From positions 1 through 64,000 of the forward strand of contig CAWEWZ010000002.1 of assembly GCA_963812885.1 (NCBI GenBank): 64,000 nucleotides of DNA, read 5' to 3'. The translations under genes and the position numbers were made by a program. The stretch comes from Bog-756 sp963812885 (GTDB lineage: Bacteria; Actinomycetota; Acidimicrobiia; Acidimicrobiales; RAAP-2). The notes under the pieces are model-generated. The model did not search any database and was not told where the DNA came from. It saw only the letters and a list, made by a program, of their open reading frames with translations. Shown piece after piece: positions 44,281 through 53,302 of the stretch (within the stretch, counting starts at the first letter, position 1; each line of letters begins with the position of its first letter).

Positions 44281-47212
44281 TCAGCCCTCTTTGGCCTCCG
44301 CCCACGAGGAGCCCCAGGCCATGGCCACTTTCAACGGGACCTTGAGGTCGGCCGCCCCGGTCAGTGCCTCCTCGGTCAGGGCGGCCACCTGCTCGGCCTC
44401 GTCGGGAACCACGTCCACCAGCACCTCGTCGTGGACCTGGAGGACCAGGTCCGATGCCAGCCCACCCTCCTCGAGGCCGGCATCGAGCCTGACCAGAGCC
44501 ACCTTGAACAGGTCGGCGGCCAGCCCCTGGATCCCCGCGTTCATCGCCTGGCGCTCGGCCGCCTGGCGCACCTGGTAGTTGGTGGCGGTCAGGTCGGGAA
44601 GGGGCCGGCGGCGGCCGAAGGCGGTCAGCGTGTAGCCGGCGTTGCGGGCCTCGGACACCGCCTGGTCCATGTACTCGCGCACCGAGGGGTAGGCGGCGAA
44701 GAAGGCCTGGAGGATGGCCTGCGCCTCGTCCACCGGCACACCCAGGCGCTGGGACAGACCGTAGGCCTCCATCCCGTAGGCGAGGCCGTAGGAGACCATC
44801 TTGGCCGTCGACCGCTGGCCGAGGGTGACCTGGTCCCGCTCCACACCGAAGACCCGGGAGGCCACCGACCGGTGGATGTCCTCCCCGGCGGCGAAGGCGG
44901 CGGTGAGACCGGGGTCCCCGGACAGGTGGGCGATGGCCCGCAGTTCCACCTGGTCGTAGTCGGCCACCAGCAGGCGGCGCCCGGCGGAGGGGACGAACGC
45001 CTCACGGAACCGTCGACCCTCCTCGGTGCGCACCGGGATGTTGTGCAGGTTGGGGCGGTCCGACGACAGCCGGCCGGTGCGGGCGACCGTCTGGCGGAAG
45101 GTGGCGTGGATCCGACCGTCGGGGGCCACCTCGGCGGCCAGGCTCTCCCCGTAGGTGGAGCGGAGCTTCTCCACCTCGCGATAGCGCAGCAGGGCTTCCA
45201 CGATCGGGTGCTGGTCGCGCAGCAGCTCGAGGGTCCGGGCGTCGGTCGAGAACCCGGTCTTGGTCTTGCGTACCGGAGTCAGGCCCAACGTGTCGTAGAG
45301 CACGGTGCGGAGCTGGGGGACCGAGTTCACCTTGAACGGGGTGCCGGCCAGGTCCTGGATGGTCAGCTCCAGCGAGGCACACTCCTCGACCAGGCCGGCG
45401 GCGATCGACCGCAGGACGTCGCGGTCGACGGGGATGCCCGACGACCTCCATGCGGGCCAGCACCCGGACCAAGGGCTGTTCGATGTCGGCGTAGAGGGCG
45501 TCCTCCCCCACCGCGGCCAGGGCGTCGGCCAGCGGGGGGCGCAGGCGGGCCAGCACGGCGGTCAGGCGAACCGACCGGAGGTCGTCCTCGGCCAGGCCGT
45601 CGTCGGGCCGGGACCGGGTCGGGCGCCTCGTCGAGCGCGAAGGTCCCCTGCCCCTTGCCGCCGGTACCGTCATCGACGGTGACGCCGAGGAACCGCGCCG
45701 CCAGATCACTGATCCGGTACCGGTCGACGGACGGGTCCAGCAGGTAGGCGACCACCGCGGTGTCCATGGCCAGGCCGGTGATGTCGATCCCGAGCGGGAG
45801 CAGCGACCGCATCATCTCCTTGGCGTCGTGGGCCACCACGCCACCCCCGCCGGGCCCCAGGCCCGACGGCCAGGGCCCCGAGAACGGCGGCATCCTCGAG
45901 CAGCGTGGGCCGGCCCCCGGCATCGGGGCCGATGTGGACGATGGGCGCCGGCGCCGACTCCGGCCCGTACTCGGCGGCGAGGGTCAGGCTGACCAGGGGC
46001 GAGCGTCCCGGGTCCCCGGACCAGCGGGCGAACACGGCCACGTTGCCGGTCGACCCGGTGGCGGCCGCGAACACGGCGGCGACGGCGGCGACGGTGTCCT
46101 CCACCGTTCGCGGCACCACCACCTCGGGCGAGGTGAGCCACTCGGGCGATTCCCCGGGGTCACCCCGGACGGCGGCGCCCGGCGGCGGTCTCGACCCTGT
46201 CGGCGACGGCGGTTCCCCCGCCGACGAGACCGTCCATCGCCGCTCCCTCGGCCGGCGGCCCGAAGGCGCCCTCGGCCATCAGCGGGGCGAACCGGGTCCA
46301 CACCGAACGGAGCTCGTACTCGTCGAAGATCTCACGGGCCTTGTCCGGGTCCCAGCCCCCGAGGGTCAGGTCGTCGACGTGCACATCGAGGGGCACGTCG
46401 CGCACCAGCGGGATGACCTCGGCGTTGGTCCGGACCTGTCCGGCACTGGCGCCCAGGTTCTCGCGCAACTTCGGCGACAGGGCGTCGAGGTGGGCGAACA
46501 GGGTGTCGAGGTCGCCGTACTCGTTGACCAGCTTGGCCGCCGTCTTCTCCCCCACCCCGGGGACTCCGGGAAGGTTGTCGGAGGGATCGCCGCGCAGCGC
46601 GGCCAGCAGCGGGTACTTCTCGGGCCGTACCCCGGTGCGCTCCTCGATGCCCGCCTCGTCGTAGAGGGCGTAGTCGCTCACGCCCCTCCGGTTGTAGAGC
46701 ACCCGGACATAAGGATCCTCGACCAGCTGGTAGGCGTCGCGGTCGCCGGTGACGATGATGACCGGATGCTTCCGGTCCCTGGCCTCGGTGGCCAGCGTGG
46801 CCAGCACATCGTCGGCCTCGAAGCCCTCGGCGCCGACCACCGGGATGGCCAGCGAGCCGAGCAGGGACCGGATGATCTCGAACTGGTGCGGGAGATCGGA
46901 GGGGGTCTCGGCCCGGCCGCCCTTGTAGTCCTCGGTGATCTCGTCGCGGAAGGTCCCGCCGGGAAGATCGAAGGCGACGGCCAGCCCCACCGGCCGGTGG
47001 TCCCGCACCAGGTTCACCACCATCGATGCGAATCCGTGGACCGCGTTGGTCACCACGCCTTTGGTGGTGGCCAGATCGGGAGGCAGGGCGAAGTAGGCCC
47101 GGAAGGCCAGCGACATCCCGTCCAGGAGGATCAGCGGGGCCGAGGCGGGATCGGCGGCCGGACCGTCGGCCTGACCCGGCTGGAGCTTGGGCGCGGGGGT
47201 CTTGGCGGCCAC
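44281..47212 (-). CDS. polA: DNA polymerase I, four frameshifts
   Basis: The N-terminal 5'-3' exonuclease domain is seen in LLDGMSLAFRAYFALP, EADDVLATLA, VTGDRDAYQLV and GDPSDNLPGVPGVGEKTA. The polymerase domain has RLSSDRPNLHNIPVRT, motif A VADYDQVELRAIAHLSGD, motif B RSTAKMVSYGLAYGM and motif C VLQVHDEVLVD. The middle domain lacks the D-x-E exonuclease motif (VAVFARWSGD stands there), so proofreading is probably absent, as in mycobacterial PolA. Four frame changes (near 46190, 45860, 45620 and 45440) each fit one extra base; the corrected length is about 975 residues. GTG 47212 is the start, 19 nt after the ANTAR regulator. Confidence 0.95.
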
Positions 47213-47231
47213 GGTCGGCGATCGGCTCGCG

Positions 47232-47846
47232 CTAGGGCGCGAGGGAGCCCTCGAGGACCTGGCGGGCGACGTCGATCATCCGGGACCGGGTCCCCATGGC
47301 CGTCTTCTGGATGAACCCGAAGGCCTCGGTCTCGGACATCCCGGACCTGTCCATGAGGACGGTTTTGGCTCCGTCGACCAGTCGGCGGGTCTCGAGCTTG
47401 TCCTCGGCGGTGACCTGGAGCCCGCTGTGACCGTCGGCGGCCACCCGGCGGGCCTCGGCGTCGATGGCCCATTCCTGCTCGCAGCGGGCCATGGCCTGAT
47501 CGATGGCCGGGATGAGCTCGATCCGCTGGAACGGCTTGACCAGGTAGGCGGCCACCCCTGCATCGCGGGCCTCGTCGATGAGGTTCCGTTGGCTGAAGGC
47601 GGTGAGGATGAGGACGGCCACCTTGATGTCCAGGTCCCGGATGGCCCGGGCCGCGGCCAGACCGTCGGAACCGGGCATCTTCACGTCGAGGATCACCAGA
47701 TCGGGGTGATGGTCCCGGACCAGGTCGACGGCCTCGTCGCCGCGGCCGGTCTCGCCGACCACGTCGTACCCTTCGTCCTGGAGGATCTCCTTCAGATCGA
47801 GCCGGATGATCGCTTCGTCCTCGGCGATGACCACCCGCCTGCTCAC
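47232..47846 (-). CDS. ANTAR-domain response regulator, PdtaR-like
   Basis: The 204-residue protein has a receiver domain (VVIAEDEAIIRLDLKEIL; phospho-acceptor Asp in LVILDVKMPGSDG; switch Thr in LTAFSQ; Lys in YLVKPFQ) and a C-terminal ANTAR RNA-binding domain (LETRRLVDGAKTVLMDRSGM; EAFGFIQKTAMGTRSRM). ANTAR proteins bind paired hexaloop stems in nascent RNA and prevent termination. The sensor kinase (PdtaS-like) is not in the window. The GTG at 47846 lies 5 nt after the stop of a small coiled-coil protein, suggesting co-translation. Confidence 0.93.
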   Translation of the reverse strand: MSRRVVIAEDEAIIRLDLKEILQDEGYDVVGETGRGDEAVDLVRDHHPDLVILDVKMPGSDGLAAARAIRDLDIKVAVLILTAFSQRNLIDEARDAGVAAYLVKPFQRIELIPAIDQAMARCEQEWAIDAEARRVAADGHSGLQVTAEDKLETRRLVDGAKTVLMDRSGMSETEAFGFIQKTAMGTRSRMIDVARQVLEGSLAP

Positions 47847-47851
47847 GGGGG

Positions 47852-48145
47852 TCAACCCGGACCGACCACGAGCTGGTCGAGCAGCTCGTCTTGACGGCGT
47901 TCGAGTTCGGCGATCCGCTCGACCAGGCCGGCCCGGGTCTGCAGCATCACCGACGCGTGCCGACTGGCTTCGTCGTGCTCCCTGGAGGCGACCGGGGTCT
48001 CGGCCACGAGGGCCCGCAGCCGGGTGTCGTCGGCGATCTCGTTCACCACCACCAACTGTTCGTCGAGGATGGCCAGCTCGGCGCGGGCGCGCACCAGCCG
48101 GTCGTGGGCGTCGCTGAGCCGGCGTTCGAGCGTGGTCCTGTGCAT
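47852..48145 (-). CDS. Small alpha-helical coiled-coil protein of unknown function
   Basis: A 97-residue charged protein with heptad-like patterns from residue 5 to the end (LERRLSDAHDRLVRARAEL; ERIAELERRQDELLDQLV). There is no signal peptide and no known domain. The ATG at 48145 seems the natural start. It ends 5 nt before the PdtaR-like regulator, so it may partner it, for example as an accessory or antagonist; this is inference. Confidence 0.65.
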   Translation of the reverse strand: MHRTTLERRLSDAHDRLVRARAELAILDEQLVVVNEIADDTRLRALVAETPVASREHDEASRHASVMLQTRAGLVERIAELERRQDELLDQLVVGPG

Positions 48146-48267
48146 GGGACGGCAATTCTACGCATGGCGCAACTCTATGCATCACACGGCCGCCCCTCGG
48201 CCACGGGCCGGGCCCCCGGTCGGGCGACGATCCAGGTCAGGACCGGTTCGCCGACCGGAGCAGGCGA

Positions 48268-49565
48268 TCATCGGTCCGGTGTCCGGATCAGTCGGCGGCG
48301 GGCGCCGAGCCGGGTCAGTGTCGTCGGGTCGGGAGGGGGCCCCATCCCTTCGGTCGGATCGAGGGTCGCCGTCAGCACCGACCCCGGACCGCGTCGCGAC
48401 AGTCGGGGCGGAGGGACCACGTCGTCCCCGAGGTACGAACGGGCCGGGCTCAGGTCCCCGGGCCAGGCAAATCCGGGGAGCGCGGCGATGGTCGTGTTCA
48501 CGCCCCGGCCGTAGCCCGACTCGAACATTCCTCCCATCCAGAGCGGAACCCGGCCGGACGAACACGCATCGACCACCTGCAGCGCCGCGCCCAACCCTCC
48601 CAGCCGGGCCGGCTTCACGCACACCACGGAGCACGCCCCGGCCTCCAGCGCCCGTGCCACCGAGGCCGGTGAGCCGACGCCCTCGTCGAGGCAGATCGGA
48701 GTGGACGACCGGGCGGCCAGTCGGGCATGGGCGGCGAGGTCGTCCGGGCGAACGGTTGCTCGATACACAGCAGGCCGAACCGGTCGAGCTCACACAGATG
48801 GTCCAGGTCCTCCTCCCGGTACGAGCCGTTGGCGTCCACCTGGACACGGATGCCGGGGACCGAGCCGTGCAGTGCCTCGAGGGGCTCGAGGTCCCAGCCC
48901 GGGCCGATCTTGATCTTCACCCGGCCGTACCCCTCGGCGGCCAGGGTCGCCACCTCGGCGACCAGTGCCTCCGCCGACTCGGCCCGTCCCACCACCGCCC
49001 CGAGATCCACCGATCGACCCTCCACGCCGAGGAATCGAGCCAGTGAGCTTCGGCCGGCCCGCAGATGGATGTCGGCCACGGCCATCTCCAGGGCGGCGAA
49101 GGCCAGCGGAACGGCAGTGGCGGCGTCCAGGATGCCGTCGAGGTCGGACGGTCCGGGCAGGCCGGATCCGTCCGTCCGGTGCACGCCGGAATGGCGGAGG
49201 AGGGCGGGGACGAGCGATTCCTCGAGTGCGGCTACGGAGGTGTCGACGTCCTCGGCGTCGTAGGTGGTGTCGGCCAGGGCGGCACACTCACCCCACCCCT
49301 CGACGGGGGCGCCCCCGGCCTGGCCGATGATCTGCACCATGGCCAGAGGCCGCGCCCGGTGCACACCCCGGGCCGTGGCCACCGGGTGCCGAAAGGGCAG
49401 GTCGACACTCCACAGGGCGACCGCGGCAACCTGCACAGCGGGCGCCGATCGTTGGCCCAGCTGCGACCAGCGCTCGTAGAGCGTTCCCGAAGGCCCGTCG
49501 GCAACCGGAGGCGGCGACGCCGACTGGGCGGCGATCGGGCCAACCGGGTCCGACGGGGGGTCCAC
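48268..49565 (-). CDS. menC: o-Succinylbenzoate synthase (MenC), enolase superfamily, one frameshift
   Basis: Dehydrates SHCHC to o-succinylbenzoate in menaquinone synthesis. Active-site elements: K-x-K in GRVKIKIGPG, metal ligands in VQVDANGSY, LLCIEQPF and ICLDEGVGSP, and the second Lys in VCVKPARLGGLG. The capping domain begins at ALWSVDLPFRHPVATARG. The frame changes near 48768 between EQPF and RPDDLAAHARLA; here a base seems missing, not added. About 432 residues if GTG 49565 is the start; a shorter start is possible. Dipeptide epimerases are the alternative, but KPARLGG favours MenC. Confidence 0.8.
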
Positions 49566-49771
49566 CAGCGGGATCCTACGGGTTTCGGCAGAGGGCCTGG
49601 TCCTCCTGGCGCCGGGAGATCGGAGCCAGCGGTGGTGACCGAGGCTTGGGATACCCTTCTCGACCGTGACCCGTCCTCGTCCGTGTCGTCGGCCCAGTGA
49701 CATCGGATCGACGCTGCTGCTCGGATGGCGGAGGGATGGGGACGGCATGTGGGCGGGAGACCGTCCAGCAG

Positions 49772-49854
49772 GCCCGGGTGGCGGAATGGCAGACGCGATG
49801 GACTCAAAATCCATTGTCCGAAAGGGCGTGCGGGTTCGAATCCCGCCCCGGGCA
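49772..49854 (+). tRNA. tRNA-Leu (anticodon CAA)
   Basis: An 83-nt class II tRNA. Acceptor GCCCGGG pairs with CCCGGGC, followed by discriminator A. The anticodon stem ATGGA/TCCAT encloses CTCAAAA, giving CAA. A long variable arm and the T-arm GGGTTCGAATCCC are present. It marks the left edge of the accessory region that follows. Confidence 0.95.
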
Positions 49855-49862
49855 CGAGTGAC

Positions 49863-49906
49863 GTGTCAAGACATCGGAGACCCGATGTGTCAAGACATCG
49901 TAGACC
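49863..49906 (+). repeat. Two 20-bp direct repeats containing inverted repeats, just after tRNA-Leu
   Basis: GTGTCAAGACATCG-[G/T]-AGACC occurs at 49863-49882 and 49887-49906, a 24-bp period with one mismatch. Each copy holds TGTC-AA-GACA, and the second extends to GATGT-N6-ACATC. They begin 9 nt after the tRNA 3' end. They could be insertion-element ends, an attachment-site scar or a tandem operator. Confidence 0.7.
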
Positions 49907-49950
49907 AGGACGTTCCCGGTCGGGACGTCCGCTCGTCGTCCTTGGTCGGG

Positions 49951-50712
49951 TCAAGGCACGCCGAGCGGCCGCGGCGACGGTGGGCCACGTTCGGACACGC
50001 CGGGCGCGTGCTCGTTCGTCACGCCTCCCCCTCCCTCTGTTCCCTCTGTTCCCTCGGCGTGCTTGCGGCCCGGTGAGGTTGCCCCGGGTGATGTGACCGG
50101 GAGGTTCGGCGGTGCCGCCGGCAGAGATGTGGGCTCCGGCGGCGTGGTCCCGGGCTGTCCGGCGTCCTCTCGGGCGGGTCGACACGCCGGAGAGCTCGCC
50201 TCGCATCTCCGGGTCGTGGCTGGCGGCCGGTCGGTGGTGATGGTGGTGGCCGTCTGCCGTTGACGTCGAACGCCGGTCCCAGCCGCGCTGCTGGTCATCG
50301 CCCGGGTGGATCCGCTCTCCGGGTTTGTGCCGCCGGCCGATGGGGCCTGTCCGCTGGCTGCCGGCTGGGGCGGATTCACCGGGTGCGAAGCTGCTGGTCG
50401 AGGGCTCGGCGGAGGTGCCGGACCGGCGCCGCTGGTGTCGGGACCGATCTGCATGGGTGGAGCACTGGACGGTGGGGTGACAACAGCGTCGTCGGTCAGG
50501 GCCACCCGAGTTCCGGGCTGGGGGTTCAGGCCTGTTACCGGTTGGAGACCCGGGAGCTGGAGCCGCCAACCCGGATAGATCAGATTGGGATCGGCGAGGC
50601 TACGCCCGTCCGGTTGGGGACGGCACACATTGAGGTCGAAGATTGCCGGCCATCGCTCTGGATCCCCGAGGTCGTGGGCGGCGATCCCCCACAGGGTGTC
50701 ACCGACCTGCAC
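49951..50712 (-). CDS. LysM-domain protein or C-terminal half of the adjacent M50 protease
   Basis: A LysM module is at the very start: VVQVGDTLWGIAAHDLGD, then RWPAIFDLN and LIYPGWRLQLPG, the extended W-x-x-I-x-x-L-N type common in actinobacteria. It binds peptidoglycan or chitin-like glycans. The remaining 190 residues are a Pro/Ser/Thr/Ala-rich tail without known domain. The GTG at 50712 cuts directly into the LysM strand and there is no signal peptide. The frame is open upstream to about 50787 (QYRFYVVQVGD), so the module is probably joined to the M50 protein through frameshifts. If separate, export is unexplained. Confidence 0.55.
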   Translation of the reverse strand: MQVGDTLWGIAAHDLGDPERWPAIFDLNVCRPQPDGRSLADPNLIYPGWRLQLPGLQPVTGLNPQPGTRVALTDDAVVTPPSSAPPMQIGPDTSGAGPAPPPSPRPAASHPVNPPQPAASGQAPSAGGTNPESGSTRAMTSSAAGTGVRRQRQTATTITTDRPPATTRRCEASSPACRPAREDAGQPGTTPPEPTSLPAAPPNLPVTSPGATSPGRKHAEGTEGTEGGGGVTNEHAPGVSERGPPSPRPLGVP

Positions 50713-52391
50713 GACGTAAAACCGGTACTGGCGTCGAGGGCGCGGCGGCGAGGTGGACGGGCGGGCCCGAGACCGACGAGATCACGGGGGTGTGCGCGGA
50801 TCGCAAAGCCGGCCTGACCCCGGCCGAGCGTGGGGTGTGGCCGATCAGCTGGTGGGGCGCCGGCCTGCTCTTCACAGCGCACCGCTGAGCCGGGGGACGC
50901 GGGGAGGGCTGCGAATCGCGAAACCAAGCCTTGTCCCTGGAACAGCAGCAATCCGGCAAGTACCGCGGCCAAGGCAGCGGTGACTTTGGGATGGGAGGGC
51001 CACCACTTTTTGAGGCCTTGGAGTGCCCGTCTGAGCAAGATTGCGGCGATGAGCAAAAGGCCCACGGGGGCGATGGCGACGACCACCAGATCGACGAGAT
51101 CATTGACGCCGACGGCAACGCTGCCCCTGGCGAAGGCCGCGACCATCGCTTGGCCCTGAAGATGGATGGACTGCAACTCCGCCGGGAGGATGATCGGTGC
51201 CAGGAGGGCCAATCCGCCGAAGTTGAAGGCGAGGAAGACGACGGTGACGAGTGACCAGACCTTGATGGCCCGCCTCGCTCGCGGCTTGAGCAGGCTCAGC
51301 CTGGCGATGGTGGCGGGGTCGGAGCGGCGGAACGTGTTGCGCAACACGGGCCCGAGGTAGGCGAAGAGGTTGGGCACGCCGACCAGATCGCTCATGATGT
51401 AGTAGCCGTCGAGCCGGACGAAGGGCAGGAACTGGTACATGGCCATGGCCTGGGACACGACGATGAAGACCGCCAGCGGACCAAAGCCGGTGGCGAGGTA
51501 GGCGGCGCCAGCGGCCACGATGAGGACGGCGTTGAAGTACACGCCGCCGAGGTCGGATCGGAGGCGCCCGGCACGGTTGAGCCGGTAGGAATCGGTGAGG
51601 TCGGTGTAGAAGGCCGGCCAGGCCAGATAGATGCCGACCCCCATGACACCGGGCGATCCGCCCCCGTACTTCGTGGCCGTGGCATGGCCGAGCTCGTGGA
51701 AGAAGCCCGAGAAGATCACCAGGACCGTCACGAGCAAGAAGAGGTTGGGATGGAACGGAAGTTGGCGGACAGCCCGGCTGAGGGCGGTTCGCTGGGCGCC
51801 GAGCAGCCAGATGTTCACAGCAATGAGACCGCCAACAACCAGGAGAACCACCGGTGGCCAGAAGGTCGGGCGGAGGGCAGTGGTGATTCCCCGATGGATC
51901 CGGGCCGGGATGACACGCTTCCGGTAGCGAAGCGCCAACAGCGGCAGCGACCGGGACAGGGCCTTCGTCTCGTCGTGATCGCCGGCCCCGGCGATGAGGC
52001 CTGACGGCCGGAGCTTCTTCTCGACCAGGTGGTCGACGTTGTCGGCCACGACGTGGCGGTCGATCTGCATGCTCAACGCTTCGGCGATCGCGGTGAGGTC
52101 CCGTTGGCCATCGATCAGGACAGCGACCTGGTAGAGCAGATGTGACAGGTGGATGACCTGGCCGTCATCACGCCGGACCAGGTAGGTGGGCTGCTCGTAG
52201 GCTGAGCCCTCGTAGCGACCGAGCAGCTGTGTCCCCTCCCGGAGCCGCAACGGGGAGGGCGGGCAGGCCTGGCTTTCCTTCAGGGGCGGGTGGGTTTCAG
52301 AACGCCATGCCAGCACAGACGGGTGTGACTGAGGGGGCGACCCGAAGGCCGCCCCCTCAGCACGATCACTTCTCGAAGAAGTGAGGTCCAT
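50580..52391 (-). CDS. RRE/PqqD-like plus M50 zinc metalloprotease, putative peptide maturation/export protein
   Basis: Residues about 55-130 form a small PqqD/RRE-like domain (LSHLLYQVAVLIDGQRDLTA, then IAEAL), the type that binds RiPP leader peptides. A polytopic M50 protease follows: HELGHATATKYGGG (residues 232-236 are HExxH) and the third-ligand motif RLDGYYIMSDLVGVPNL with Asp at 328, then several more helices to about residue 500. COG1994/YydH-like proteins of this layout process or handle small peptides. The ATG at 52391 is 2 nt after the stop of the small peptide gene, so both are co-translated. After GLLLFQGQGLV the frame loses protein-like character; the true product may shift into the LysM frame (49951-52391, about 812 residues) via two extra bases. 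Confidence 0.75.
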   Translation of the reverse strand: MDLTSSRSDRAEGAAFGSPPQSHPSVLAWRSETHPPLKESQACPPSPLRLREGTQLLGRYEGSAYEQPTYLVRRDDGQVIHLSHLLYQVAVLIDGQRDLTAIAEALSMQIDRHVVADNVDHLVEKKLRPSGLIAGAGDHDETKALSRSLPLLALRYRKRVIPARIHRGITTALRPTFWPPVVLLVVGGLIAVNIWLLGAQRTALSRAVRQLPFHPNLFLLVTVLVIFSGFFHELGHATATKYGGGSPGVMGVGIYLAWPAFYTDLTDSYRLNRAGRLRSDLGGVYFNAVLIVAAGAAYLATGFGPLAVFIVVSQAMAMYQFLPFVRLDGYYIMSDLVGVPNLFAYLGPVLRNTFRRSDPATIARLSLLKPRARRAIKVWSLVTVVFLAFNFGGLALLAPIILPAELQSIHLQGQAMVAAFARGSVAVGVNDLVDLVVVAIAPVGLLLIAAILLRRALQGLKKWWPSHPKVTAALAAVLAGLLLFQGQGLVSRFAALPASPGSAVRCEEQAGAPPADRPHPTLGRGQAGFAIRAHPRDLVGLGPARPPRRRALDASTGFTSCRSVTPCGGSPPTTSGIQSDGRQSSTSMCAVPNRTGVASPIPI

Positions 52392-52393
52392 CG

Positions 52394-52621
52394 CTAGAGG
52401 ATGGAGAAGCCGTTGAGGTCACCGTCGAGGTTCCCGTTCAGCGCGGACACGTTGATGAGACCGCTCTGGTAGGTGTTCCCGTCGCCGTTGCCGTCAAAGC
52501 TTCCGACGTTGTTGACCTGGACGTGGCTGCTGCCACTGCGGCATCCCCACATCACCTCACGCGGAGGCAGGTAGGTGGCCTGCTCCATGTCCAGCTCAGA
52601 CACTGAAAGTCCTTCACTCAT
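52394..52621 (-). CDS. 75-residue candidate precursor peptide (RiPP-like) with two-fold N/D/G repeat
   Basis: The ATG at 52621 has AAGGAAGAG at ideal distance; in-frame ATGs at 52642 and 52711 lack this. Residues 1-24 look like a leader (SVSELDMEQATYLPPREVMW), with an LPPRE box. The rest is rich in Asn, Gly, Asp and Ser with two similar units: NVGSFDGNGDGN (38-49) and NVSALNGNLDGD (57-68), spaced 19 residues. Both contain [DN]-x-N-x-D-G, which could also be a Ca-binding loop. One Cys is at 27. No signal peptide is present. Coupling to an RRE-like/M50 protein suggests a processed or exported peptide. I cannot assign a known RiPP class. Confidence 0.65.
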   Translation of the reverse strand: MSEGLSVSELDMEQATYLPPREVMWGCRSGSSHVQVNNVGSFDGNGDGNTYQSGLINVSALNGNLDGDLNGFSIL

Positions 52622-52738
52622 GGTTCTCTTCCTTTCTGGCATGTATGTGAGCCCCCAAGGGGCGCCTGGGGGTCCGAGAGCCGGTGGCCCTCTGCCTTCC
52701 ACTTTGAACATGATATCGAGCCATTGTCAATGATCTAT

Positions 52739-52757
52739 TTATGGAAATAACGCATAA
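52739..52757. promoter_or_regulatory. Inverted repeat TTATG-N9-CATAA upstream of the peptide gene
   Basis: TTATG (52739-52743) and CATAA (52753-52757) flank GAAATAACG. It lies 118 nt upstream of the peptide ATG and 8 nt upstream of a minus-strand TTGACA. A related repeat (TTATG-N6-CATAA) is at 54509-54524, before the secreted-protein gene. It may be a shared operator. Confidence 0.35.
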
Positions 52758-52922
52758 TTCATTTACCTAAAAATGGGCGCGTCAATAGGACCCGCCGAAG
52801 GCGGCATTTGCCGGAGATGGACCCCTTCGATGGGCCTGCTACGAGGAAGAAGTCTTCACGCCGCCAGATTTCTTCAGCCAATCGAGAGTGCAGCGGTCGG
52901 CAGGGATACCGTCGACCTTGAG

Positions 52923-52975
52923 CCAAAATGGTTCTTGTAACCGGTACTGATATATATGTTAAAAGAACCATTTGG
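52923..52975. promoter_or_regulatory. Long imperfect hairpin with A/T-rich loop
   Basis: CCAAAATGGTTCTT (52923-52936) is matched by AAGAACCATTTGG (52963-52975) as an inverted repeat with one unpaired base; the 26-nt loop includes TATATATG. It stands about 300 nt upstream of the peptide start. It could be an operator, a terminator or an element end. Confidence 0.5.
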
Positions 52976-53302
52976 TGTGGTTGTCGATTGTGCTGAACCG
53001 CGGCAACGAGCCGACCAGCGGTCCGGAAGATGGACGTCCCGTCAGATGCCTGTTCCGGTGCGGACACGAAACACGCTGACCTGGCGTTATACCGTGAACC
53101 GGTGCTCTCGACGAGGCCGAAGGCGCATCGAGCCTGGCAACCTCACCGTGAGGAGTACGGATCGTTGGCACGGCCGTCCAAAGCCGAACCTCTGGTCACG
53201 GGCTCGCGTTCCAGTGCGGAAACCAACCCTCCCATCGGAGACAGGTGGGATGGCCCGCTGACACACGGACCGGCGCGGCCTCGTAGAGGCGCCTGGGGCT
53301 CG

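Larger units (their letters stand above)
52622..53302. other. Non-coding, partly A/T-rich region upstream of the peptide gene
   Basis: No recognisable protein is encoded. The part 52700-52990 is much more A/T-rich than the surroundings and holds a TTGACA on the minus strand (52730-52725), an inverted repeat (52739-52757) and a long hairpin (52923-52975). The part 52990-53302 is GC-rich and featureless to me. Confidence 0.5.

Noticed and set aside
50029..50056. A three-fold TGTTCCCTC-type mini-repeat as a CRISPR-like or regulatory array
   Set aside because: It is only about 27 nt and simply encodes a Glu-Gly-Thr repeat in the Pro-rich tail of the LysM protein.
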